Shown here piece by piece: positions 39,281 through 49,513 of a stretch of DNA of 64,000 nt. Made by a program: the position numbers and the translations under genes. The stretch spans positions 558,001 through 622,000 of the forward strand of contig LODT01000004.1 of assembly GCA_001606155.1 (NCBI GenBank), read 5' to 3'. Position 1 is the stretch's first letter, and each line of letters starts with the position of its first letter. This DNA is from Tieghemostelium lacteum (taxonomy: Eukaryota > Evosea > Eumycetozoa > Dictyosteliales > Raperosteliaceae). The notes beneath the pieces are model-generated. The model was not told the origin of the DNA, made no database searches, and worked only from the letters and a program-made list of their open reading frames with translations.

Positions 39281-41605
39281 TTACAAAAGAAAATGTTGTT
39301 TTACATTTTCTTTTACATTGTATGTATTCTTTTTTAAAAGTTTAAAAGACAATATAGAAATTTCATTGTTGGTAGAACAAAGATATTTTGAAATTTCATC
39401 CTTAAATCGGGATTGAAGAGTTGAATATTTGTCTTTTTGTGATTCAAGATATTTAGGAGCATGATAAAATAATAGTTTTATAATTTCTAGACCATAGAGT
39501 GCTAATGATGAATATATCCAATCTGATGATTGTTCCAATAGATTATTTTTAATTAGAATCTCTATAATATTAGTAACGGAAAAACCAATTAATTCAAACA
39601 CAGCTGGAACTGATAGAGTTCTGTGTTTTACTTGATTTTCAAATTGGATTATATAAAAAAGAGATGTAATATCCTGACGAAGAACAAATGGTGCCAAGGT
39701 ACCATGTACGCCGCGTCTATCTCTTGTATTTGGAATAGAGGCGAACGAACGCATTAAATTGTTATCAAAACAATATTTAATGATTTCCTTGGGTTTTGTT
39801 TTTAATGATTTATAAGTGATCAAATTACAAAGTGTAGGGCCAAAGGTGACAACAGGCTGGTGATGACTGACAATGAAATTATAACCTTTTAAGCATTGTG
39901 GGTTCTCATTGAGATACTGAAGAACTTCTAAACAAACATCACGATAGAGTAATCGAAATTGTGTTGGTCTAAATAGAGTTGGATGATCAATTACCAATTT
40001 AAATTCTTGATAGTTTTCAAGTATTTTTAAATCCAAATTCAATGGAAACATTTTGGATATAACTGGATGGTTTTGATTATTAATTAGAGTTTTATAGTGT
40101 CTACTATCAATAATGTTATCGCTAATACCTTTAATTGGTACTTTAAATTGACGGAATAACAATAGAAAATCTATATAATTCTGAATAGCATTACTAGAAT
40201 TTTCAATTGATTTGTTGGAAACTGATGAAACTGGATTACCTAAATAGGACTCTAAAAATAGTTTGGTACATTCAACTGATCCAGAACTGGTTATAGCGTT
40301 TAGAAACTTATTTGGTGTAAATGGTGTATTGGAATTGAATCTATATAATTTATTCTCCAAAACCTTTTTTGTCAACCACACATCTCCATTCAAAAAAATG
40401 GATTTTAGTGTTAAAAAATTGATCTTTTTGAATGGAAAATGTTCAAATAGGAATCTTAGTATGGAAGTAGTAGATTGGTTTTGTTTTTTCTTATTTGTGG
40501 TGATTGTCAATATTAATCTCTTATTGGATTTTATAAAATCTGATGATTTTTCATGTAGAATATTTAGAGCATTAACATTGTTGGATTTCAATAGAAATAC
40601 AATGCTTCTATTATTTAGTAGTCTGATATCAAACCAATTTTCAAGTTCTAGAAAATATCTAAATATTTTACAATCATTAAATTGTAATGATAGATCTATT
40701 AGTAACTTTTTATGTTTATCCACTTTTAACCATTCTTTTGGTTCTCTTGGTTTTTCTTCAATATCTTTCATATTAATATCCAATTGATTGCTTGGCTTGT
40801 ATTTCTTGATTACTCTTTCTTCTTTAAAACTATAACTTTGTTTCTTGGACTTTTTAAAAGGTGTTTCAAAATTACCAATTCTATTCTCAATGAGATATTT
40901 AACCATTTCAAAGTGATTTTGTTTAACTGCTAAATAGAGAAGTGGTTGATCAATTAAACTGGGTATAACTTTAAGTTGTTCATTTAAATATTTAAGAACA
41001 TTTAAATGACCTTTGGTGATTATAATTGGTAAACAATCCAAAAGAATATTTCTTTTGAATGCTTGTTTAAACTTTGGATAAAATAGTTTTATCAAATCGA
41101 TATTACCACTCTTTAGTGAATTTCTGAGAGAATTTACAGTATATTTATAGCCATTACCAATGAGAAATTCAATGATTTTAGAACTATCACCTGCCAAACA
41201 ACTGTGATCTATTAAATAGGTATTGGGATTAATGGTTTCTGGTTTACCATTAACTAATTTCTCATGAACCAATGGTTTATATTCCAATTCACAACTCTTG
41301 AAAAACATTGGTATTTTGTCATATAGTCTTCTATATAGTTGATAATCATTATTCTTTTTCATGAACTGACACAAATCAGAATATGATAATTGAAAGAATC
41401 TATCAGATTCAAATTTATCGACCATCAAATGAAATAGATTCATCTTCATCAATTTTGATGCATTCAATAATACATTATCCCAATAAATTAAATTTTCACG
41501 ATCAGTTTTAAAATAACCAAAAATCTTATCTCTTAATACCTTATTCCTTATTACTCTAAAAAATAATTGATCCATAACTTGATCTATTGTACAACAATTT
41601 GTCAT
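39281..41605 (-). CDS. Ankyrin-type repeat protein of a dictyostelid family
   Basis: Single exon, 774 residues. The N-terminus MDQLFFRVIRNKVLRDKIFG resembles the start of a large dictyostelid family of ankyrin-type proteins. Ankyrin-like helices follow (LIDHSCLAGDSSKIIEFLIG; ITKGHLNVLKYLNEQLKVIP; QPLLYLAVKQNHFEMVKYLI) and diverged helical repeats extend to the end (GSVECTKLFLESYLG; NIIEILIKNNLLEQSSDWIY). No catalytic motif is visible. A partial, internally deleted copy of this gene is present at 56.1-56.8 kb. The last codons lie about 70 bp from the convergent EGF-like gene. Confidence 0.72.
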   Translation of the reverse strand: MTNCCTIDQVMDQLFFRVIRNKVLRDKIFGYFKTDRENLIYWDNVLLNASKLMKMNLFHLMVDKFESDRFFQLSYSDLCQFMKKNNDYQLYRRLYDKIPMFFKSCELEYKPLVHEKLVNGKPETINPNTYLIDHSCLAGDSSKIIEFLIGNGYKYTVNSLRNSLKSGNIDLIKLFYPKFKQAFKRNILLDCLPIIITKGHLNVLKYLNEQLKVIPSLIDQPLLYLAVKQNHFEMVKYLIENRIGNFETPFKKSKKQSYSFKEERVIKKYKPSNQLDINMKDIEEKPREPKEWLKVDKHKKLLIDLSLQFNDCKIFRYFLELENWFDIRLLNNRSIVFLLKSNNVNALNILHEKSSDFIKSNKRLILTITTNKKKQNQSTTSILRFLFEHFPFKKINFLTLKSIFLNGDVWLTKKVLENKLYRFNSNTPFTPNKFLNAITSSGSVECTKLFLESYLGNPVSSVSNKSIENSSNAIQNYIDFLLLFRQFKVPIKGISDNIIDSRHYKTLINNQNHPVISKMFPLNLDLKILENYQEFKLVIDHPTLFRPTQFRLLYRDVCLEVLQYLNENPQCLKGYNFIVSHHQPVVTFGPTLCNLITYKSLKTKPKEIIKYCFDNNLMRSFASIPNTRDRRGVHGTLAPFVLRQDITSLFYIIQFENQVKHRTLSVPAVFELIGFSVTNIIEILIKNNLLEQSSDWIYSSLALYGLEIIKLLFYHAPKYLESQKDKYSTLQSRFKDEISKYLCSTNNEISILSFKLLKKNTYNVKENVKQHFLL

Positions 41606-41671
41606 TTTGGTTATTAGTGTTGTTGTTCAAAACTTAAAATCAAAAAAAAAAAATTATTAAGTTACTAAGAA

Positions 41672-41949
41672 AATATCAATGCAAAGTATGCCAATGAATG
41701 GAGAAACAATCTACAACTCAGAGAGGTATTAATAGAAAAGACTAAAACATATAGAGATGCCTGTAAGAGAATGACGGCTGTTGTGGGGAAGAGGGTGTTA
41801 TACATAATACTCTTTGTAGTATGAAAGATTTAGAGAAAATCAAAGACGATACCAATAAAGGGCCAGCACAAGAGGTAACACTTGATATGTGTAAGAAATT
41901 AACAGAGTTATCAACTACACTGGAAAACTTGTACATAAATATCATATAG
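41672..41949 (+). pseudogene. Decayed coding remnant (coiled-coil-like)
   Basis: A frame reads NAKYANEWRNNLQLREVLIE and KTKTYRDACKRMTAVVGK; after a frame change it continues MKDLEKIKDDTNKGPAQEVT and DMCKKLTELSTTLENLYINI. It is charged and helical, with no start. Host-like in composition, family unknown. One frame disruption near 41815 is visible. Confidence 0.35.
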
Positions 41950-42021
41950 ATTTCACTCATATCCAAAAAACAAAGAGAAATATTTAGAAAATAAATAACT
42001 ATGTTGTAATCTTATAAGAGA

Positions 42022-42080
42022 AAATTTAACTATTTGAATCTGAATTATTATTAGATAAAATGATTCAAATAGTTAAATTT
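42022..42080. repeat. Perfect 19-bp inverted repeat
   Basis: AAATTTAACTATTTGAATC at 42022-42040 pairs exactly with 42062-42080 across a 21-bp loop. It lies about 240 bp upstream of the metal ATPase. Confidence 0.75.
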
Positions 42081-42316
42081 AAAGTCCATGGTGATTTGTA
42101 AGTTGTCTCTTGATTCAATTTTACCCTCTATAATCTCCTTGTTGGGTTGTTAAATTTAACAATGGAAGTAATTCTTTCATTTCCTTCTTTGAAAATGCCT
42201 TGAGATATTCGAATAATAATCTTTACGTATTTTAAATTTGTTAAGATAAAACATCAAAAATGTAGATATTTATTTTTATTTTATCAATTTATTTTTGAAT
42301 ATATTGTCATTCAAAG

Positions 42317-45300
42317 ATGGAGGAAGATATTCCTTTAACTTTTAATACTTCTAAAAACAATAAGATTACTAGAAATATTAGTAAAAATAATGTTAAACCT
42401 AAAGAAAAAAAGAAATATAGAATTGTAAACAAAAAGTCAACTTCAGATTCAGAGGCTTTGATCAGTAAGAATTCATGCTCCAATTCATGTTGTGATGAAG
42501 ATAATGATGATGATAGTACTATCACAGATGATAGTAAAAGTGATATTGAAACCCTACTAGATAAAACAAATTGTAAAAAAGGTTGTTGTGGTGATGATAA
42601 ACCTTCAATCACTGAAACTAAAACATTTAGCATTGTAAATGAAGAAATCAGCGAATCTTCTTGCAAAAAAGGTTGTTGTGGTGATAAATTTTCAACCTCT
42701 GAACCATTAAATGTAGAAAAAGAAGAAACCACATGTAAAAAGGGTTGTTGTGGTGATAAACTTTTAGTTCCTGAACCCACCAAAACCATTGTTCTTAATG
42801 ATTCATCTTGTAAAAAAGGTTGTTGTGGTGATAAACCTTCAACATCTGAACCATTAAAAGTAGAAAAAGAAGATGAAGCCACATGTAAAAAGGGTTGTTG
42901 TGGTGATAAATCTTCAGTCACCAAACCAATAAAAGTTGAAAAAGAAGAAGCCACATGTAAAAAAGGTTGTTGTGGTGATAAACCCTCAGTTCCTGAAACC
43001 ACCAAAACCATTGATCTTAATGATTCATCTTGTAAAAAGGGTTGTTGTGGTGAAAAGACTTTACCATCAATACAAGTACCGATAGAGAAAGAAGATAAAT
43101 GTAAGAGTGGTAATAGTGGATGTTGTAATGATGCTACTATTATTACAACAAAGAAAGAGAAAAAATTTAGTACAACTACTACAACAAAAGAGTATTGTTG
43201 TGAAATTTGTATTGAGGATTGCTGTAAATCTGGTTGTTGTAAAGATGAATGTTGTCTTACCTATTCTATTTCATTACCTAGTATCTCTAGAAAGAAAAAG
43301 AATAGTAAAGTCTATGCATCTTTAATCTATAAGACATGTGGTTTAGTTGGTATTAAATTGGGATCTTCACATCAGGAATTGGTAGATGATGATGAAGAAG
43401 TGAAAGAGGATTCAATGATGGTAAGTTTGGAAATGTTGGATCAGAATACATTGACTAAACTGTATCTTCAAGTTGAAGGTATGACATGTGCAGATTGTGT
43501 AACTACACTAGATGACAAGATACTATCACTATATGGTATAAAGTCTATCACCACATCACTATTTTCAAAAAAATCTGAAATTGAGTATTATCAAGAGGTT
43601 ATTGATAGTACTGAGATTCTTCATGTTATTAGTCAGTTAGGGTTTAAACCAACTATTCAATCTGAACCTAATACCAATGTTTTATCCATTCAGTTTACAA
43701 AGTCAGGACTTGACTGCTCTGTAATTATGAAATTACCTGGAGTATTAAAGGTTTTGAATATCAGTGACACTGTTGTCAATGTCCACTATGACATTGATAA
43801 ATGTGGTCCTAGGGATATATACAATCAATGTAAACTCTTGGACCATGGAATATCACTAAACGATGATAGTAATGGATCAAATTCAAAATCAACTACTGAT
43901 AACCCACATAGAGATCTACTTATTCTCTCTGTGATGTTATGTATTCCAATAATCATAATTGCATTTATATTACCATCTTTTGGTGCAATTGAAGGGTTTC
44001 TTAACAGTGGGTTATTTGGAAAGTCTAGTGTATTAACAGTTAGAGTGATACTCTTGTGGGTACTGTCAAGTCCAATTCAGTTTATAGTTGGTAGACCACT
44101 GTATATCCAAGCTTATAAAACACTGGTACATGCTAGAAAGTGCAGTATGGATATGTTGGTAATGATCAGTTCATCCGTTGCCTATTTTTATAGTATATTG
44201 TCTCTGATTATATTCAGATCATCTGGACCTGAAATTCAAGTGTTTTTTGAAACCTCTGCAATTCTATTGACACTTATAATGCTAGGTAGATATCTAGAGA
44301 CTTTGGCTAAAGGTCATACAACTGATGTTTTAAATGATCTATTGAAGTTACAGTCAAAGACTGCTACTCTAATACAAAATGGAAATCAAGGAGATGAAGA
44401 AGAGTTGGATATCAGACTTATTCAAAAAGGTGATAGATTACTAGTCAAGGCATTTTCAAAGGTACCTATGGATGGTGTGGTTCAGGTAGGTGCTGTACAG
44501 ATTACAGTTGATGAATCTATGGTTACTGGTGAAAGTAAACCTGTTGAAAAGCATCCGGGTGACAAGGTCATAGGAGGTTCTATGAATGTCTCCAAGAGAC
44601 CATTTCAAATTGTAATTGAAAAGCATCCTAATCAATCTGTAATCTCAGGTATTTGTAGACTTGTAGAAGAGGCACAATCCAAAAAGGCACCATTCCAATC
44701 AGTAGCTGACAGAATTGCATCGGTATTTGTACCTTGTATACTAGCACTGGGTGTCATTGTCTTCTTGATATGGTTTATCGTTGCTAATAATATGGAGATT
44801 CATATTCCAACTGGACGAACTGCCTTCACATTTGCATTGAGTTTTGCAATGTCGGTTCTAGTCATTTCATGTCCTTGTGCAGTTAGTCTATCAACACCCA
44901 CAGCAATCATGGTTGGATGTGCAATTGCAGCTAAAAATGGAATCCTCTTCAAAGGTGGTGACATTATTGAAAATTGTCAAAATCTGACAAGCATAGTTTT
45001 GGATAAAACTGGGACTTTGACTAGTGGGAAAATGGAGATTTCTGATTTTAGAATACATTCTAGTTCCTATTCACCAAAGGAGTTCTTCCAGTTGATTGGT
45101 TCTGCAGAGTCTCAGAGTGAACATGTTATTGGTCAATCTCTATATACCTATGCTAAAGAGGTGTTGTCATGTGACATTGTGACACCTGAGGATTACCAAG
45201 GGTTTCCAGGACTTGGTTTAATGGCAACTGTCAATGGACACCATGTTCTCATTGGTAACAATCAGTTGATAAGTGACCATGAAGTACAAGTTCCAGCTGA

Positions 45301-45982
45301 AATTCAAAAGGAACTCAAAGAACAAGAGTCACATGGAAAGACTGTGGTATTGGTATCCATTGACAGAGAAGTCATTGGAATAGTTTCATTTGTCGATACC
45401 ATTCGTCCAGAGGCCAAAAGATTTATTAGAAACCTTAAATCTCAAGGAGTTGAGGTTTGGATGCTATCAGGTGACAATGAAGATGCTTGTAAGACCGTTG
45501 CTAATAAACTATCAATCACCAAATACAAATCAAAATGTTCACCAGAGGACAAGTACAATCACATTAAAAGACTTCAACAGACACCTTCCAATGGTAAAAA
45601 GAGAATTGTGGGTATGGTTGGAGACGGTATCAACGACTCTATAGCACTGATTCAATCCGATATCAGTATTAGTGTAAAGTCTGGTACAGATCTAGCAATT
45701 CAATCTTCTAGATTAATTCTAATGAATAACAATCTCATGGATATTATAGTTGCATTAGATCTCTCAAAAAAAATATTTTTGGTAATCAAATGTAATCTAC
45801 TATGGGCATTCATTTACAATTGTATTGGTATACCTTTGGCTTGTGGTTTATTTTATCCATTTTTTGAAGTGGCAATTCCACCATCACTATCAGGTCTCTC
45901 TGAATTATTATCGTCGTTACCAGTAATATGTTTCTCATTACTTCTCAACAAATATTCTAAACCATCTTTCTCTAACCTATAA
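42317..45982 (+). CDS. P1B-type heavy-metal ATPase with Cys-rich repeat N-terminus
   Basis: Single exon, 1221 residues. Residues ~90-260 hold seven CKKGCCG(D/E) repeats spaced by Ser/Thr/Glu/Lys linkers; a denser cluster follows (CCEICIEDCCKSGCCKDECC). Then come an HMA domain with MTCADC (389-394), a second HMA-like fold without CxxC, membrane segments, MVTGESKP (actuator), SCPCAVSLSTP (CPC, ~852), DKTGTLTSG (Asp~896), SEHVIGQSLY (usually SEHP), and GDGINDSIAL. TM7 has the FIYN motif; TM8 reads SELLSSLPVICFSLLL, where Cu+ pumps have MxxSS. It probably exports Cu+/Ag+, or Zn2+/Cd2+, using ATP. The Cys extension may buffer or sense metal. Confidence 0.9.
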   Translation: MEEDIPLTFNTSKNNKITRNISKNNVKPKEKKKYRIVNKKSTSDSEALISKNSCSNSCCDEDNDDDSTITDDSKSDIETLLDKTNCKKGCCGDDKPSITETKTFSIVNEEISESSCKKGCCGDKFSTSEPLNVEKEETTCKKGCCGDKLLVPEPTKTIVLNDSSCKKGCCGDKPSTSEPLKVEKEDEATCKKGCCGDKSSVTKPIKVEKEEATCKKGCCGDKPSVPETTKTIDLNDSSCKKGCCGEKTLPSIQVPIEKEDKCKSGNSGCCNDATIITTKKEKKFSTTTTTKEYCCEICIEDCCKSGCCKDECCLTYSISLPSISRKKKNSKVYASLIYKTCGLVGIKLGSSHQELVDDDEEVKEDSMMVSLEMLDQNTLTKLYLQVEGMTCADCVTTLDDKILSLYGIKSITTSLFSKKSEIEYYQEVIDSTEILHVISQLGFKPTIQSEPNTNVLSIQFTKSGLDCSVIMKLPGVLKVLNISDTVVNVHYDIDKCGPRDIYNQCKLLDHGISLNDDSNGSNSKSTTDNPHRDLLILSVMLCIPIIIIAFILPSFGAIEGFLNSGLFGKSSVLTVRVILLWVLSSPIQFIVGRPLYIQAYKTLVHARKCSMDMLVMISSSVAYFYSILSLIIFRSSGPEIQVFFETSAILLTLIMLGRYLETLAKGHTTDVLNDLLKLQSKTATLIQNGNQGDEEELDIRLIQKGDRLLVKAFSKVPMDGVVQVGAVQITVDESMVTGESKPVEKHPGDKVIGGSMNVSKRPFQIVIEKHPNQSVISGICRLVEEAQSKKAPFQSVADRIASVFVPCILALGVIVFLIWFIVANNMEIHIPTGRTAFTFALSFAMSVLVISCPCAVSLSTPTAIMVGCAIAAKNGILFKGGDIIENCQNLTSIVLDKTGTLTSGKMEISDFRIHSSSYSPKEFFQLIGSAESQSEHVIGQSLYTYAKEVLSCDIVTPEDYQGFPGLGLMATVNGHHVLIGNNQLISDHEVQVPAEIQKELKEQESHGKTVVLVSIDREVIGIVSFVDTIRPEAKRFIRNLKSQGVEVWMLSGDNEDACKTVANKLSITKYKSKCSPEDKYNHIKRLQQTPSNGKKRIVGMVGDGINDSIALIQSDISISVKSGTDLAIQSSRLILMNNNLMDIIVALDLSKKIFLVIKCNLLWAFIYNCIGIPLACGLFYPFFEVAIPPSLSGLSELLSSLPVICFSLLLNKYSKPSFSNL

Positions 45983-46633
45983 ATCAATTCCAATTTTCTA
46001 CCAAATCATTTTCAACCCTTCTTAAAATTCTAGTATTATTATAATAAAATGAGATATCATCTACATTTTTATATTTTTAACACCCTTCACTAATCAAATT
46101 CATTTTACATCAATGCAAATTACCTCTTAGTTGATCTCCAAAAATAGAATTAAAAAAAATATATAGGGTTCCAATTTAAATTAAGAAATTCTCATTAACA
46201 GAATAATTTATTATATGTAGTGTCGTTTCAAATCCTCATATTAAAAGTGATATTCTAGTAAAATTTTAAGTTTTTTTTTTTTAATACAATTAATTTGAGT
46301 TTGATTAAAAACACATTAAAACCATTCTTAGTTGATCACCCCATAATAATGAAGCACATTTGGTGTTCTGGTATTCAAAATAATGGTAGTGTTTTTGATA
46401 GAGCAAGTATATACCTCCCACTTAAATACTTTTTTTTTTATATCATCCTGCAAAATAATCCTAATATTACCTCTATCAACAGATTTTATCATCTCAATTG
46501 TGATTACCATATTCTCAAATCTATACTTTATTTTTTATTTGAATCAATGAATAAATTGAATTAATTCTCTTAAAGTCATAAGTCAAATTAAACTATAAAT
46601 GTGTGAGTTAAATATTTGAAATTTATTCATTTA
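45983..46633. other. 651-bp intergenic region
   Basis: AT-rich. A minus-strand patch near 46328-46510 reads EMIKSVDRGNIRIILQDDIK and could be a coding remnant, but it has no domain or flanking continuity. No RNA gene was recognised. Confidence 0.4.
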
Positions 46634-47362
46634 ATGAAATCACAAAATATAAGTAATAATAAATTAGAAATATTAGAAAAAGAAAAAGAATTTGTAGAGC
46701 CAAAAGTAGACTTTGTTAAAATTTCGTTTGATAGATTAAAGAATCGATTTATTAGTGTAAAAGAATTTATAGAAGAGATAATGTCAAGTATTGGGGATAA
46801 CATTCATAGTTTATTAAACAAGGGAGAATATGCAAAAAATATTTCTAATTTGAAAATTCGTTCTAAGGAATTTCCTGATGGAGGTACAGATGAAGACTTG
46901 AAAATTAGATGGGAGGCCTTTGATAGTGCTATTGACAAGCATTTTAAAAATGATTCCAAACATTATAAAGAATTTGCAAGAACTATTGTTCGGGATAGAG
47001 AAGGTTTTGATAGTGATAAGTCCCAAGATGGAAAGTTTTACAGATCATTCATTGCTAAAACTTGGAATGGTACACTTAAAGAATACATCATTGGAAGTTT
47101 TAGTTTGGAACAGAGTATTCTTGTCTATATTATTTCTTATGAATTAAACTTACATTTATCTATCCCATTTTCAACAAGTATATTTGGAAATTCCCAAGAA
47201 TATGTGAACTTGTCTATTAATAATATGATAGGTAATATTCAAGATAAAATTAAGAAAGAGTGTAAAGATTTTATTTTAGTTCAAGATAAGACCAAACTTA
47301 AACTGGCTCTAGAAGAGGTACTCTTAGAAAACAAACAAATTCCATGTAAAGTTGAAAATTAA
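46634..47362 (+). CDS. Protein of unknown function
   Basis: Single exon, 242 residues from the ATG at 46634. Helical and charged, with no signal peptide. Landmarks include NKLEILEKEKEFVEPKVDFV, KNISNLKIRSKEFPDGGTDE, DREGFDSDKSQDGKFYRSFI and FSLEQSILVYIISYELNLHL. I do not recognise a family. The single uninterrupted frame, codon use like its neighbours, and A-rich start context support a real gene. Confidence 0.6.
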   Translation: MKSQNISNNKLEILEKEKEFVEPKVDFVKISFDRLKNRFISVKEFIEEIMSSIGDNIHSLLNKGEYAKNISNLKIRSKEFPDGGTDEDLKIRWEAFDSAIDKHFKNDSKHYKEFARTIVRDREGFDSDKSQDGKFYRSFIAKTWNGTLKEYIIGSFSLEQSILVYIISYELNLHLSIPFSTSIFGNSQEYVNLSINNMIGNIQDKIKKECKDFILVQDKTKLKLALEEVLLENKQIPCKVEN

Positions 47363-47630
47363 TATAGAAGTAATAAAAATACTCAAACTTTGAGTTAACA
47401 TGTTTTTAATATTAATATTTTTATTTAAATATTTGATTATCTATGGAATAATAGTGTAAAGTTCTTTTCCATATGCCAATTTATGATATCTCCCATTTCT
47501 GGTTTGTGATTTAAAGGAATATGATCCTTGTTAGACAGCGTGGATGTGATTTATTATTTTTTTAATTTAAAATTTAAAACGTTAAAAATTTTTTGTTGGA
47601 AAAACCATTTTTTACTTGGCGCCAAACAGG

Positions 47631-48674
47631 ATGGAAACCAATATCAGCATATTTGAACAATATAAAAAGAATCATGAAAAGGATTTGATTAGTGAAATTA
47701 AAAAGCAATATGAAAACATATATTTGCAAATGATGAATAATAGTAATATAAATATTAAAGTTGAAGAAGAACAGTTAAATACGGATATACAATGGTTGAT
47801 AGCATGCTATCGTGTTGCATTTTATAATCATTTGGATTTGAAATCTTCTAGAAAGAAATATTTGCTACTATTGCATAGATCTATTGTAATCCCATTAGAT
47901 GAATTTAGGTTAAAGTACCCTATAGTTGAAACTGAGTCTAACAATAAATCAAATTTGGATATTCAAAAGAGACATTCAATGAAACTGTGGGAATATAAAT
48001 TACAGATATTAACTAGACTTGAATATATGAATTTATATTCTGATTTGGTTAATAGCAATAGTGAAAAAGTAGAAGAAGATACAGTTGAACAACTATTTCA
48101 GAATAATATTGATATGATAGTTCAGCTATTACAAGATATATCATTTCTATTAGATACTTCAGTTAGTGGAGGTTTGATAATGTTTCTAGAGAATATAGTT
48201 ATTCCTAGATATATAGAAAATCTTAAAAAAGTTTTATGTAAAATCTATAAACAATTAGAAATATCAAAACCAATATCTCTAAAGACGAATAAAGATGGTT
48301 CAGTAACCTATAAAACAAAAGAAGATAAACTAAATGAATTTATAAAACAACATAATATACTAGATGGTGGTGATACAAGTACAACATCACCAACTACAAC
48401 AACTAAAAGTATAGATAATATCTTATCAGTTGAGATTGATACAGTACATCAACAATCTAAAAAATTAAAATTAGAAATGGAACAAAAATATAAACCCAAT
48501 AGTAATAATAATAGCGATAATTGTAATAATACCAAACAACAACAACCTCAAATACCAAATGAACTTTCAAATTTACTAAAAAAGGTATCTGCAAAAAAAC
48601 TATCTCATTTTTCAATGTCTCTTGCAAACCCAAGAAATTTTAGAACACACACCACAACAACTCAAAATAATTAA
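47631..48674 (+). CDS. Unknown helical protein, possibly Sld3/Treslin-like
   Basis: Single exon, 347 residues from ATG 47631 (METNISIFEQYKKNHEKDLI). The first ~215 residues are helical (QWLIACYRVAFYNHLDLKSS; KRHSMKLWEYKLQILTRLEY; LLQDISFLLDTSVSGGLIMF). A low-complexity Thr/Asn/Gln region follows, and the end has KVSAKKLSHFSMSLANPRNF with basic residues. The order, a helical core containing a KLQILTRLE helix and a basic Ser-rich tail, recalls the Sld3/Treslin replication-initiation family, but this is a weak impression. No other domain was recognised. Confidence 0.6.
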   Translation: METNISIFEQYKKNHEKDLISEIKKQYENIYLQMMNNSNINIKVEEEQLNTDIQWLIACYRVAFYNHLDLKSSRKKYLLLLHRSIVIPLDEFRLKYPIVETESNNKSNLDIQKRHSMKLWEYKLQILTRLEYMNLYSDLVNSNSEKVEEDTVEQLFQNNIDMIVQLLQDISFLLDTSVSGGLIMFLENIVIPRYIENLKKVLCKIYKQLEISKPISLKTNKDGSVTYKTKEDKLNEFIKQHNILDGGDTSTTSPTTTTKSIDNILSVEIDTVHQQSKKLKLEMEQKYKPNSNNNSDNCNNTKQQQPQIPNELSNLLKKVSAKKLSHFSMSLANPRNFRTHTTTTQNN

Positions 48675-48786
48675 AATTGATTTCTCTATTTAATAAATAG
48701 ATAGTCGAAGGAAATTTATTTACAATTAGTAAAATAGTGGTTGTTTTTACAGAAGGTTAGAGAGAAGGATGAAATATATAGTAGTA

Positions 48787-49311
48787 CTAAGATGAATGAT
48801 GTTCATGATTACTTAGATCTAATATTAAAACCATACAAACTACTAGGAATTCATGTTCAAGATTCATTATGGAGATTTCATAGGAATCACCAAATGTGAA
48901 TTTAGCCTTTTTAATTTTAGCTACATCGTATAGACCATCATTGATGGTGAATTCGTATCCAAAGAAGGAACCACGTACCTTTAGAAAAGTGTCTTCTAGA
49001 GTGTATCTTTGTTTAAAGTAGGCTGTACTACAAACACGTGTGAGTAGTTCACCATTATGATTGAAAATCTTATATTTTGCGAGAATGGTTGCCATCTGTT
49101 CTTTAATGACACCTAATAGTTGTCCATTGGCATCAAATATATTGAGTTTACTACCCCATGCCCAAACACCTTTGGCTATATAACAAACATTCTGTTGTTC
49201 ATCTTTTACCTTGTATTTACCTCTGATACTATTTACACTCTGTTTAACATATAATTTCTTTAAAACCGCTTCATTTTCATTAATTAATGAATTTTCTTGA
49301 TTTTCTTCCAT
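48787..49311 (-). CDS. LURP-one-related (tubby-C-like) protein
   Basis: Single exon, 174 residues, standard length for LOR proteins. It shows the barrel pattern LYVKQSVNSIRGKYKVKDEQ, CYIAKGVWAWGSKLNIFDAN, GQLLGVIKEQMATILAKYKI, and FLKVRGSFFGYEFTINDGLY. LOR proteins share the tubby/scramblase fold; their molecular function is poorly known, though plant members respond to infection. No lipid-anchor Cys motif or membrane helix is obvious. It is distinct from true phospholipid scramblases, which carry a C-terminal membrane segment. Confidence 0.83.
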   Translation of the reverse strand: MEENQENSLINENEAVLKKLYVKQSVNSIRGKYKVKDEQQNVCYIAKGVWAWGSKLNIFDANGQLLGVIKEQMATILAKYKIFNHNGELLTRVCSTAYFKQRYTLEDTFLKVRGSFFGYEFTINDGLYDVAKIKKAKFTFGDSYEISIMNLEHEFLVVCMVLILDLSNHEHHSS

Positions 49312-49513
49312 TTTTATAAATTTTTAAGTTTTATAATGATGTAGCTTTATAAAACGACACGTACACACCAAAACACCTTGTACAAAATGTTTTTTCTTAT
49401 CAATTTCAATGATAAAAACTTTAATTTTATTAATTTATTTTTTTTTTTTTTTTAATATTATTTTTTTTTATTTTAAATTTTGATATCACTAATTTGAACA
49501 ATCAACCTAGAAA

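Larger units (their letters stand above)
41606..42316. other. 711-bp intergenic region
   Basis: Contains a decayed coding remnant (41672-41949) and a hairpin (42022-42080), both listed separately, and the promoter of the metal ATPase. Nothing else was recognised. Confidence 0.5.

Noticed and set aside
42307-43011. Long antisense frame opposite the Cys-rich repeats
   Set aside because: The repeat unit leaves the complement open by composition (SPQQPFL repeats); the sense frame is clearly the gene.
46338-46345. CCCATAA word as a small-RNA upstream element (DUSE)
   Set aside because: The preceding base does not fit the consensus, and no recognisable snRNA or class I RNA sequence follows at the expected distance.
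46295-46564. 89-codon plus-strand frame
   Set aside because: AT-rich chance frame, begins with a non-ATG codon and overlaps a better minus-strand patch; neither is convincing.
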